Source: Lyophyllum atratum
Lineage: Eukaryota; Basidiomycota; Agaricomycetes; Agaricales; Lyophyllaceae
Reading direction: 5' to 3'
Assembly (NCBI GenBank): GCA_014905825.1
Contig: JACGCN010000028.1
Span: 558,001-622,000, forward strand
Length of the DNA: 64,000 nt
Positions 43,554 through 55,338 of this stretch are shown in pieces. How positions within the stretch are numbered: the first letter of the stretch is position 1; each line of letters starts with the position of its first letter. The position numbers were made by a program, and so were the translations under genes. Under the pieces are notes generated by a model, which was given only the letters and a program-made list of their open reading frames with translations, did no database searches and had not been told where the DNA came from.

Positions 43554-46500
43554 AGTCGGGTGTCGATCGCCCGCGAGGGCGAGCAATTGGTACATTGGAA
43601 TTATTGGGTATTTATCTGGGTATTTATTCGCAATTGGGTGTTGTATGTTCTGTAGATTTAGTTGTAAATGTGTACATATTGTCAAGAGAGTGAGTCGAGA
43701 CATAGCGTTGATGTTGGTCAAAGCGTAAGGTTAGTCACTGTTGAGGTGGTGTAGTCTATATTCCGTCCAGAGTGTTCCTGACTTGCGTCGTCGATAATGA
43801 GGAAGTAATTCAGCTCCAGGCATAACTGTGCTACGCGAAGTTTCGAGGGCTCATCCACGATCCAGTGCTTGAGTAAGAGACCTTGTGTAGAGGGGCATCT
43901 ATCGTACGGGAGAAAACGAGAGTGGCTTGGCCTGGGCGTTTTGAACTTGACAATGATAGCAAGTTCAAGTTCAACAGAACCAAAAATAGATTTCGAACTG
44001 AACATGATGTCATGTGACACATCACGTTTAGTTGTCGCGTCAATACGCGACGCGACAAGTTCGCATGGAACCGGATCGAAACAGCAGTACGCTTTATATC
44101 AAACTTATATACAACGCAGTATAATCCAAAATCATTTATCGAGCCACATTTACAGATTACCGAGCAGATGTCAGCCTACTCAAGTAGGATTTTTCTTTCG
44201 ATCCTCCAATCTCCTCTGGTAAAACGGGCGCAAACTTGGCCTACATTCACAGGATGCATCAAATTTAAAAAGCAAAAATGTGGGTCAAGTCGAAATAGAG
44301 CTCCATCAGCACGAGTCAGCCGTCTGTGTGTTTCTTTTCCAGGGAATGCGTAACCTGGGGTAGAATTGCGGTCAGCATGCCGGGGTAGATCGGTCGGGAT
44401 GTCGTAATATTTCGCAAGGCCCACATGGTTGGAAGCGTCCGCGGTATTGCAGGCAGCGAGGCTTTGGAGGAGGCTTCTGACGTCCCCAAACGCGTCACAT
44501 CTTCTATCTCATACCCCGAGACTGCGCAAGCTGAATCCTGACCTAGTACAGTCAACACACCGAGTGTGGCAATGATGCCCATGGATAGTACCTTGCTCTA
44601 AGAACGCCATACGCGCCGTTTTGATATGCATTCCCTCGATTTAGCCTGGCCCTCACGCAGGCTCCAGGATTCCCCAGGCCAGAAGGACTCTGAAGGAGTC
44701 TCAGTGCTCGGCATATCATGTGATACATTTATGCACGACGCGTCGAGTCGCGTCGCATCAGCTAAATCAGTTCGGAATTCCCAGCTTTCATGACAACTTG
44801 AAGTAAGATACGCGCCCAGCCTGCCCTATAGAGTATCCTAGCTAACGTCCATTCAAGACCAGGTTCTCAGGCACAGATTGCGTGCTTAACAGCCTATTAG
44901 ATAGGGAGTAGGATGCCTTGCCTTAGGAGGCCGCAGCGTCGCCCGAGTATATAACTTTTAGAGATGACTGCCTTCGAACCGAAGGTCAGTCTAGCATTGG
45001 AGGCCTGATCTACTTACCGGCATATTCAACTGCGGTTATTCCATGAAGTGAGAAGCCGTTCACTATCTCTCGATCCCGATTCAGATTACGCGTCAATTAA
45101 GGTAAGTAGAGACGGTTTTTAGACCGATTGTCTCCGCGATGGGCACGTACTCGAGTATATGTATAGCTTTTAGTGTTTACATTCGCGGGAGCTGCTGCAT
45201 CAGTCACGAAGCACTACTCCACGACTGCCAGGTTGGCTTCTGGGAGGTGTGTACCTCGTCAGCTGTTACTCGCGTTCGAGTATGAAAAGGAACGAGGGTC
45301 CTACCCACAGGACCGAGCCTAGACCAGTGGAATTGCTTTGTGTCCTAGATGTCATGAAGCCCCGAGGTACCAGGGCCATTCCCAAGCAGGCCGGAGACTA
45401 TTGATGTCCTTATCGCATATGTGTTCTGACCGTTCAATGTTCTGGCTTATTCTGGCGTACACGTGGGGTGAGGAGACGTATAAGTATAAATCATTTCCCA
45501 CTTTCGTCGGCATTCTCTTTCCTCAAGGCTTGAACGCACCATGTGTGCCGTGCTCTACTTCGCAGACGATTGGTGGAGTTCTGGTTCGGGATTGGTTAGT
45601 TTGGGAGCTCCGAGGTCCCGGAAATTGAACAGAAGCAGAAGGAGGGGAATATAAATATGTGCTTCAAATGACGAGAACCGGCTGGGTAGACGAGATGAGA
45701 ACAAAGGCTATCGCTGTATGGGGAAAGCCGGTCCATTCAAGCTGTCGGTCATCTTATGGCGGTTACGGCTAGGCGGGGTGGGGAGGCTCGAGGAAACTGT
45801 CAAGGTGGGGAGGCAACGAATTGTGATGTTCACTCGGGCGCTCTGGTATGCGTGTGCCGGAGCGTCGGTCAGGACAGCAGATACCGAGGGACTTTTGAAA
45901 TTTGTGGTGTACGACATCGATTTTTAGGCTGCCGAAACCCAAGTCGACATCTGAGCAGTGAGCACATGGTCATGATTCCGACCCAAAAGGAAGGGAAAAT
46001 TTTTGTCCTGAGATGGCGCTGCTGAATGTGGCTTAGTTTATAAGTACCGAGCTTCAGTTTCATCAGGATTTCTAGTGCCAACCACCATCGGATGGGACGA
46101 TGTTGGGAATGCCACGCCATTTGAGGTTGGTCTTGATTGCAGGACGCCGTCGCTTGTGCTTCGGTCTGGATTTCGATTTCCGCTGAACGCGTTGCCACCA
46201 CGTGGAAACATGGCCTCTGCTCGTTGAACTTCGACAAAAACATACACTCCTCGTATACTTTCCGCCGAATATCCTCTCCAAATGCGACTGGATAGGGTAT
46301 CATTTTAGTCTTTCTAATCCAAATTACAACCGAAACGCGTTAGTACGTAAATATCCATCTTGGTCTGTACCCCTAGGCAGGGAAGCCGTTGTTTGACCCG
46401 AAAGGCTCTCGAAAGAAGACCTGAAGATACCGGATAGATCCACGGTAACTGAGTAACTGACAAGAACTCAGTGAGGACTGCTTACTCCCAGCCATCGCCT

Positions 46501-46843
46501 GCGTCAATCGGCCCCAGCGAACCACCGACCTTTATTGATACGAGGTGAGAAAAATGGTGATTGGAGGGCATCTTCTTGCCTGTTATACTCATCAGCTGTT
46601 AGTTTTCTAATCCAAGCAAACCCATGCTGCCATCACAAGGAAGTGCTTTCGCCGGTGACCCCAAAACGACCGCGGAAAGAGAGCGACATCCAAGACCAAC
46701 GTCCTCCACGTTTCTACACGGTGCGTAAGGTTCAAACGGATACTTCATGCTCGCGCTGACTTCCGCGGTAAACAGGTCAAGATAGTTCTTCGTCTTCTCA
46801 AAATCATTTCATAGCAACCAGCAACAAAACAAACCCCTGGTTC
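43554..46843. other. 3.3-kb region without a supportable gene
   Basis: The longest gene-poor stretch of the window. All frames are short. Alternating ACGCGACGCGAC-like CG-rich blocks near 44040 and 44735 resemble each other in part. The final ~300 bases are the promoter and leader of the transcription factor. A degraded mobile element or an untranslated RNA is possible but not shown. Confidence 0.4.
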
Positions 46844-49800
46844 TTGCCTGCTACCACCAACACCGCCCCACCAAGTGGATCGAGGAAACCTGTCCATCCT
46901 CCTACTTCATCTTCTGCAGCCGCTTCATCGCTCATGATTGGGCCTACGTCGACGTTCTACGACCCGGAGACTTTGGCACAAGCCCAAGGGGACAATCAAG
47001 CGCAGTATCAACAGTGGATAGATGCCTCGTATGGTGATCAGCACCAGCACCAAGAACAATTGATGCATCCGCAGCAATCTGCTCATCACCAGCGTATGGT
47101 CTCCTACCAGCCATCTCAGCAGCATGCGACATATCAGCAAGATTCTCAGCGACTGGGGCGCGTATCCGACCCGTATAATTATTCCCAGAACCAGTACGCC
47201 CCGACTTCGCAGTACACGGGATCCGTGGCTGGACCGACCATTCAGTCCAATGTTGGTGATGGTTCGGCACCATTGACTAACAATCCTTCGTACCATATGC
47301 AGCCGGCGACGGATCCATATACTGGCTACTACTCGCACACGAACCCGGGGACCGGAACTAACACACCCGATCCTGTCGCGACCCATGACATATCGTATAC
47401 CACTTCGCCTGAACCTCTATACCCGCAACAGCAACAGATGCAGCACCAGATTCCAGCGCAATCGACTCAACTGCATGGGCTTGGAGACCACCATCCCCGT
47501 TCGCAGCCCCACTCGCGGTCGCAGTCGCAAGCTCAGATACACCAATATGTGGCTCCCCAGGGCGCAACTGCATACGCATCTGAGCTGCTGTCCATGACTT
47601 CTCGTCCGCATTCCAACCCCCACTCATCTCAATCGTCTTCTCTCTCCCCGGCATCTAATTCTTGGACGGACGAGGTCTACTCCTCTGCTAATTCGAACAA
47701 TAATATGAACCCCAACCCTAATCGGATGGATGTACCCTCAGTATCCCATACTAGCACCCAACTACCCACAGTCCCCACGACTTCGAAGCACGTGGCTAGC
47801 AGGACGCGAAAGCAAGTCCACCCGCAAGCCCGTACGACTCCGCCAAATGCGGCGACTGCATCCCCACCCGAGACCACCCCGAAAGCAAACGCAAAGCGCA
47901 AACGTCCGAATTCGGGGGCGCCGCCGCCGAAATTGTATCGATTTCAAGACGATGAAAGCGCGAGCGGCAGTGACGGGGATGATAGTTTGGATGCATTCGG
48001 GGGTGGAATAAGTGTGGGGATGGGTGGGTTAGGTGTTATCAGTGGTGGAAGAAGTGGACGACTGTGAGTACCTTTTGTCCTGCTTCCCGAACACGAGGAG
48101 AACACGTTACTGACAAACTTCTTATCTTTCTATATACCCTGTCTGCTATTTGGTTTACTCCGGCGCCGCCTTCTTGTCGTCTCGGGCTCCACAATGCTCC
48201 GCAAATGAATCTCGGCTTCCACTGACATTGGACACACCGACGTGGACACCGGCCGCCTCCTGCTGCGTGCTGCGGCCGTGTTTTGCTTCCTTGGAAATGC
48301 TACATCCGGGATGTCGCGACTCCGACGGCGCCCTTGGCGGTAAACCGTTGTCCCTCTGGTCAAACAAATTGCGGTGTTTCGCTCCACCCATGCGATGCGG
48401 ATGTTTTACGCACTCTGGCACGAACCTTCGACTCCTATGCCTTGACGCCGTCATGCAACCGAACCTGGCACCCCTTCCCGTTCCGCTGTATATGACCCCG
48501 ACGTCCCCTTTCCTGGCCTCGATACCAAAACGAAATTGGTTGTCGATTCATCGCATTTGCATCGCCTTGTTGATCCTTGTTGATCCTATTTTTATTCTAT
48601 TTTTCATTGATTTTTCCATTTCCATTTTTCATCTACTTCGCCTTCCACCTTGAACGCACATTATTCACCATGTCCCATCCTTTGACGTTCATGCACCCCT
48701 TGTCACGCGCCTTATCTTCTTTTTGACTAACCTTCCTTCCTTTTTCAACGCTTTGCCGCTGGTCCGCCCTGGTCATCGCCACTGCCCCTGCACTGCCAAT
48801 TCCCGAACATGGTATCTCGGCGATTTTTCTCTTCCGATTCTTTCTCGCATTCACCCGTTCTGATGACGCCTCGAAACGCCACCGTTTCTCACATTGGCCT
48901 GATCCCGGAACTTCCTCTCATTTAACTCGTCCTCGGTATCGAAATACCACCTTCCTATACCACATTTGTTACGCGAACGTCGGTGCATTCACACGACATG
49001 CCGCTCGATAGGCCTGGAGCTTGCACCCATTGCAAGAAGCTCAAGGTACGCATCGTTTTCTCGACCTTTACCACGACATCACCTCGTCTGACGGGATGTA
49101 TGTCACGCCGTCCGCCGCGTTTTTTCCTTCCTTCTTCTTACCGACCTTTCAATCATCATCGCTGACTTTTCGTCCTGTCTTCCTCCTGTCCTATCTAACA
49201 TCCGACTATCTATCTCGTGCTTTTCTCCCCACCGGCACGCTTTCTTCGGTCCGCGATTTCGATGTACCTCCCTCTGATCCACGACACATGACAATCTGTC
49301 TCCGGTCAATATCCCTCCGCCCTTGGCCCTCTTCAAATCGTGTCTGAACACGCGACGACTTTTACTCCAACTTCCGACATTGCGAACATCTCGTCCCTTC
49401 GACCTGACAGATGAAATGCGACTTTCCCAAAGGCGACAACACGTGCAAGCGATGCAAGACTGGCGGACACGTTTGCATCGTCGAAGGTAGAAAGCCGAGG
49501 ACCGCACCGAAGTAAGTCTAATTCCCGCAGCTCTGATCTCCCTTTTTCTGGCATCTGCCATTTTTTGCGGAAAACATGCTGCATCCCACCGGATCATTCT
49601 GTTTATCTACTTGCGAGAGAAGGAACACTTTTCTCGGCCTTCCCTGATTGGACTATGACCGTGGTGTGCGGCTCATAAACGCAGTACACGATGCTTCTGA
49701 GCAGGGGATTCGGGACCGTTCTTAAGGATCGGGACCTCGACTAGGATTTTTGTGATCCTACCCACCTTATGCATCCGCCTCCAAGCACGATGTACTCGTC

Positions 49801-52800
49801 GCCGAATTCTTCTCTCGAGTCTTTACCTTCTATAACTTCGTCGTCGGAATCATCCTCATCATGTTTCTCCTCTCCGTCGTCGTCGAACTCAGACTTACCA
49901 ACTATCCTTCCTCGTATTAGCAAGCGCGAATATCTCCTAGCGCAGATCAGGCAGAAGGATGCTATCATCGAATCTCTCCTCAAACAGGTGAACAAAGCCT
50001 TCTCATCGCCTCACTTCATGATGTTCTGACCCGTTGAACCACAGCTGCACAATCCGTACATCGCGACCCCGATGTCGATCGCCTCATACAGGATGGCTAC
50101 GTCACCTTCTGATCACAACAACAAGAACATCCTTGCGTGGCTTGATCGTCTGCAAGCCAGTGTTCGGACAGCCGGTGGGAAAGCCGGACCTAGCGCGTTC
50201 AAAGACCTTCGTGGGACTGGTATAGCCGTTGAAGATGACGATTCTGATGTGGAAGAAACTCATGCTCAGCGATACGGACTCGTTGCTCCTCCGGACGATG
50301 ACGACAGCAACACTGTAGGAGAAGACGAAGGCGCTACCCCCGCAGACAAGTTGTCGACACTGCCAGACTTTGATGCTCCTCTTGGTTTGATCGCGAATCT
50401 GAGTTTGAGCAATACGAAGGCGAAAGGCAAGAAGGACGCAAAAGATTTGGTCTCGGCCGAGGAGAACCTGGATGATGATGACGTCGTATGTTTTTTGATC
50501 TAATCTTTGACAGTCGAGAGAAGATGTTGATCATGTATCGCCTTCCTTTTCCAGGGAGTTGCGAACGAAACATACTTCATGCCAGGTATGTGACGTATCG
50601 TGCTGTGTGTTCAGGGATGCTCATATGACGATCTAGGCCCTGCAACAGACCTTGGCATCCGAGCAACCTTGATTGAACAGCATAGCCCTCCTGAGATTCT
50701 GGTCCACGGACTGGTGACGCCGGAGGATGTTGACAAACTCTTTGAGATGTATGCCTTCTTTCTGTCTTCTGTCTTCGCATTCTCACTGTGTCCTGATGCT
50801 CCTCAGATTCTTTGAACGTGTCGATGTGAGCATAATGGAAAGACTGCTTTATGTCGTTGTTGACATCGGTTATACAGCCGTTCCTCTCCCTACTAGATCC
50901 TTTCCTTCACACGCCGGCGACCACATTCGCAAGATGTCCATTCCTGTTCACCGTTAGTAAGTAGACATGCGTATGGGGTTGCGATACCTCGCTGATAACT
51001 CATTTCAGTCTGCGCTATCTCATCTCGATACTACGCCGAGAAGTCAGAAATCTACCCAATCGCGATGCACTTTGCGAAGCACTCGGCTGCAAACGCTCTG
51101 ATTGACGGCTGGAAGTCTGTTGAGCTTTGTCAGGCTTACATCCTGATGAGTGTATACGCTGTCCCTGCACGTAGATGGGAGGAAGACAGGAGCTGGTTGT
51201 ACACAGGTCTTGCCATAAGGTATCTCCAGCCGGTTTTCGATCATAAACTCTATCTAAGAATCATTTAGGATTGCTACAGATCTCAATCTCCATCAAGTGT
51301 CGACGACGAAACCCCAGAATGAGAAACAAGAAAGGGAGATTCTGAATCGGACCCGAGTGTGGATGATATGCTTCAACCTGGATCGTTCGACGGCAACGCA
51401 GTTTGGCAAGCCGTCCACTATCAAAGAAGACTAGTGCGTACCGCCAACGAGTCTTCTTCACGGGTACTGAGATATCCTTTCTCACAGTATCATGCGCAAT
51501 GCCAAAGACTGGTATAAGAAGTCGAAGTACAACCTTCCTGTGAGATAGAATTCCTTCGTGGTCGATCTAGTTCGATAACTCATGTTAACGTTCCAGTATG
51601 ATGTCCATCTCTGCGCCTATTCCGCCCTTCTGCGGATCGTCGCAAAGTCCCATGACGAGATCTTCAGCGATCCTTCATCACCGAGTGGCCTGAACAAGGT
51701 ATCACTGATGTCCTTTTTCTCAAACGGCAATAGGTCTAATCGCTTCCACAGCAAGTAGACTTCCGCTCCGTGACCATGAATCACGATGCCCAGTTGACCA
51801 GATATCACGACGAATGGACAAAGCGTTTTGCCGAACGCTCGGATCCGAATGGTGATCTCGAGACCTTTTGGTCTCAATTTTAGCTCTAACATGCCATGCT
51901 ATGATAGATGCAGCCTCGGCTTTCCGATGCAGCCTCTTACCATTGTGCGCAAGCTTAAATCCCTATATGACAACTCGGAACTAATGACCCCTTCCAGCCT
52001 TGTGGATTACTCGCGACTCGTGATGTTCTCATTCGGTTTCCAGCAAGCATACCAACGCGGAATCGAACCAGGCGATCATGTGTACTTCAGCAAGGTACGC
52101 TGTGGCTGAATCGCCCTGAAGCCCATGACTTGACATGTCTCCAGTGTCTGGACGCCGCGAAATCTGTTATTCGGAACATGATCGAAGGATTAGCCCCGAC
52201 AGGTTACATGCGCTATGCACCCGATGGTATGTCCACGTGAACGACGATATCCAGGTGGTTATTGAGCGCTTGGAGTACAGGCCATTTCATATTTGCGTCG
52301 TTTGCCTCGGCCTTCCTTCTCAAAGTATGTCATCTCCGTATACCATGACTCCTCGAAATTTACCGAATTATGTCCTAGCTCCTTCGCCCTGAATTCTCCA
52401 GCCTTCTGTCGAAGGACCAGGAAACGGAGATTTTCGATTTGATCGGACGTCTTATCCAGACCCTCAGCTCCCCAGATATCGCTATTGACGATCGCCACAC
52501 CCCCAAGCTCTACGCTCGTTTCCTCGCTGGACTCTTGTCGAAGCATCGTAGGGATGGCGCGACAGTTGGGCGTCTCCACCCGTACCCTCCCCCCAGTCAC
52601 CACTCCGCTTCTCAAGAATTCGGTCAGGCCTCTGCTCCTCCCTCGTCCTCTACCTTCTCGGTTGCTCCACCTCAAGGAGGGCATAATCAATCGCATGGCC
52701 AAGGGTACGACACTGGAGTATTCAACCAGGCCGTCGGTAAAATGGACACGACGCCTATCTATCAGCCAGAAGCTACTTTCTCCGCAGGCACTGGCACGAT

Positions 52801-53100
52801 ACATTTCGGCAGCGAGTTGTCGGCATTTGGTTCGAACGGCGTTTCGGACGAAGAAATGCTTGCGACGATGCAGGCACTGAAAAACCCGGCGTGGTGGGAG
52901 AACATGATGATGCCAGGGTATGTCATTTTGTCTACTATACATGTCTGTTTATTTAGGCTTCGCCTAGATTTTCATGGCCAGAGCCTCTGTCTCCTGGAAG
53001 TGCTGGCAGTACCCCACCGTCGCACTCTCACCACCATAATAACGTTCCCGGACTACATGGGATGAACCTCTTCCATGCTGCTCAGGTTGGCCTTCATTAG
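46844..53100 (+). CDS. Zn(II)2Cys6 transcription factor with fungal MHR domain
   Basis: Exon 1 (46844-48063) encodes a ~400-residue Gln/Ser/Pro/His-rich region with an acidic DDESASGSDGDDSLDAFGG end. It splices to the tiny exon 2 (49012-49045), then exon 3 (49411-49511), giving PGACTHCKKLKMKCDFPKG, CKRCKTGGHVC. Next come a basic and coiled-coil linker KREYLLAQIRQKDAIIESLL, an acidic linker, then the regulatory domain: VANETYFMPGPATDLGIRAT, PPEILVHGLVTPEDVDKLFE, FLSLLDPFLHTPATTFARCP, AMHFAKHSAANALIDGWKSV, SVYAVPARRWEEDRSWLYTG, ATDLNLHQV, RVWMICFNLDRSTATQFGKP and LVDYSRLVMFSFGFQQAYQR. It ends NLFHAAQVGLH at 53100. All junctions I checked keep the frame, so it is intact. Target genes are unknown. 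Exons 2 and 3 are bracketed by exceptionally long introns. Confidence 0.88.
48064..49011 (+). other. 948-bp intron 1 of the Zn2Cys6 gene
   Basis: GTGAGT...GATAG, about 15 times the usual length here. It is rich in pyrimidine/TTTT tracts near 48580-48660. An ATG at 48998, just before the acceptor, is in frame with exon 2 (MPLDRPGACTHCKK), so a transcript starting inside the intron could encode a form without the Gln-rich N-terminus. Confidence 0.65.
49046..49410 (+). other. 365-bp intron 2, inside the zinc cluster
   Basis: GTACGC...GACAG. It separates CTHCKKLK from MKCDF, splitting the six-Cys DNA-binding motif. Confidence 0.75.
49512..49920 (+). other. 409-bp intron 3 of the Zn2Cys6 gene
   Basis: GTAAGT...ATTAG. 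It contains an open Ser-rich stretch (from 49769) in frame with exon 4, another possible alternative start. Confidence 0.65.
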
Positions 53101-53452
53101 GCATCTATGGACGTCCCATAATTTTGTTGCATATCTCACATGCTATCGCTTGTTATATATAATACGGACCTCTTGTATGTGTATTGCTTTGTAGAACTCC
53201 CCGAATGAAATGAGAAAAGCAGCTGCCAGCTAAGTTTTTCGGATGCTTTAGCATAACACACTATAACAACGGGATCTAATCTATTTCAAGTTTGTGATTG
53301 TTTCAACTGAACTTGACTGAACCTCTCCATTGCGTATCTCTAGAGTCCAAGGCGTCGGGCGCAATGGAGAAAATTCAGTGTGTAATGAAATGCTACACCC
53401 CCTGAGTCGATTCTGATGATATTATCACAGGATTGCTCCGTTTACGGATCTA
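53101..53452. other. Short intergenic region
   Basis: 3' end of the transcription factor and leader of the Rieske-DUF455 gene, whose first exon may begin here. Confidence 0.4.
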
Positions 53453-55254
53453 TTGAGCCATTCACGTTTCTTCCTGACTCTTCGGTCTCAACAAGGGGCA
53501 TATCACTCGCTTATACTCTTCAGACTCACACCAGAGTCTATCTTAAACACCAAATACGAAGAGAACATACCACATAATGAGGTGATCCCTGGGACGAACC
53601 CCATGTACAAGCAAATATATGTCATGGAATCAAGTTGTCCCCATCTTGGCGCAGATCTCTCGCATGCAGACATTGAGGAATATGAAAGTAGCGTAGTGGC
53701 GGTCTGTCCATGGCATAGGTGAGCTGATATGATTAAAACACCAGGGAGGATGAGCTCAAAATAGTTGATCCACTATGAAGATATGATTTTGATCTACGCA
53801 CCGGGAAGAGTGAGACGGGACTCAAAGCTTGCACCTACGCTGTCGAGGTGAAAGCTGATCCTCTTGACGGTATAGACAAAGTATACGTCGAGACCCCTGA
53901 AGATGGTAGTGGCTGGCGTCTGGTCGAACTTCGGCCTGTTTCCGAGGGTAAGTTTAGACCTTCCTTCGTGATTTATGCTAACTCATGGTATTTGACAGAG
54001 TTCGCAGACCCACCACCTCCCAAAACAGCACCTCTTCTACCCATTACCGCCCCTCCAGTAGTCCCTGCGGCCGATGAGCCTGTCGTACCGATTAACAATC
54101 CTCCAACAACACTGATGCAATGGGCTGTACTGATACTGAATACGCCAAATCCGACTCTCAAGGTAACGTGTTGGAGCAGAAATCAAGCCGGAGTAGACCT
54201 CAGCTAACATCGTGTCTTGAAGGTCCAGCGCACCCGAGAAGCCGTGAATCTATTTCGAACTGGCAAGCTGGCGTCGATCGGGCATAAATCATCAAATGCC
54301 CCACGTCCACCGAATGTCCCCCCTCGGGAGGAGACTTTTGCGAAGAACACTGTTGATCCAGGGAAGGTCAAAAACAGGAAAAATAGGGCAGTCATGCTTC
54401 ATGCACTGGCCAACATTGAGCAATGGGCGTGAGTTGTTAGTCCCAGCGTCGTACTGATACTACAACATTCTGACATTCTAAATATGGGCTCCAGCATCGA
54501 TCTAGCGTCAGTCTGAAGTTCTCAGCCTTATATAAACCCGTTGATCCTGAAGGGGCTCCTGGCAGTTGGGACATTATCGCTCGGTTTGGACCATCCCATC
54601 CAAATATACCCCCAGCCTTCTTCTCTGACTTCACGAAGATGGCTCTAGACGAGTCCAAGCACTTGTAAGTCCAACTCCGTCGCGATTCATAGTACACGTC
54701 CCTCATCAGCGTCTTCAAGTACCCTATTAACATCCAGGCTCTCAGCCATCTCCCCCTCCACACCATATGGCACGATGCCGGTCCACGCTTCCCTCTGGGA
54801 GTCAGCCACCGTCACGTCCCGATCGCTCCGCTCCAGACTCGCCATCATCCACCTCGTCCACGAAGCCAGAGGGCTCGACGTCAACCCGGGTACGATCGAG
54901 CGATTCCGGAAAGCAGGCGACAAGGAGAGTGTGGAGGTTATGGAGGTCATCCACGCTGATGAGGTGACGCATGTGACGTCGGGGCATCGGTGGTTCACCT
55001 GGGTGTGTGAGCAGGAGGACAATGTCGATCCTGTCGAGGCCTTCAGGGAAGAGGTCAGGCGGGGCTGGAGGGGGGATGTCAAGGGGCCGTTTAATGTCGA
55101 GGACAGGGAAAAGGCTGGTATGACGAAGGAGTTTTATGAGGGCCTGAAAGGGGAGATGGGTCTCCCACCTCTGACTGGCGGGGATGCATTGGACATGAAG
55201 CTGTTGAAGGAGGCAGTTGCTAGTGTCGCTGTGGAATACGAGACTATCAAGTGA
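53453..55254 (+). CDS. Rieske [2Fe-2S]-DUF455 ferritin-like fusion
   Basis: The Rieske part shows SSCPHLGADLSHADIE and VAVCPWHR, giving the CxH...CxxH cluster ligands, then YDFDLRTGKSETGLKACTYA and VEV. After a Pro-rich linker come TREAVNLFRTGKLASIG, NRAVMLHALANIEQWAIDLA, WDIIARFGPSH, FFSDFTKMALDESKHF, GTMPVHASLWESA, RLAIIHLVHEARGLDVNPG and EVIHADEVTHVTSGHRWF, with Glu and His ligands of a di-iron ferritin-like (MiaE-type, DUF455) fold. Several short introns are needed; for example one of about 60 bases joins DLA to WDIIARF. The 5' end is uncertain: the Met at 53453 gives a leader unlike typical Rieske N-termini, so a first exon may lie upstream. The product is probably an iron-dependent oxygenase or hydroxylase; the substrate is unknown. 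Confidence 0.82.
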
Positions 55255-55338
55255 ATATATCTCATTAAGGACGTGTCATTCATGTCAGCACATCAAGCAT
55301 CTTTACATACTCGGTACTTATCTATCTGATATATGCAT

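Noticed and set aside
44316..44582. Short minus-strand frame with a possible signal peptide
   Set aside because: Only 88 residues, no homology recalled, no splice or promoter support; hydrophobic start alone is not enough.
49769..49920. Ser-rich open stretch as an exon of the transcription factor
   Set aside because: It lies inside intron 3 and the zinc-cluster exon joins exon 4 exactly without it; kept only as a possible alternative start.
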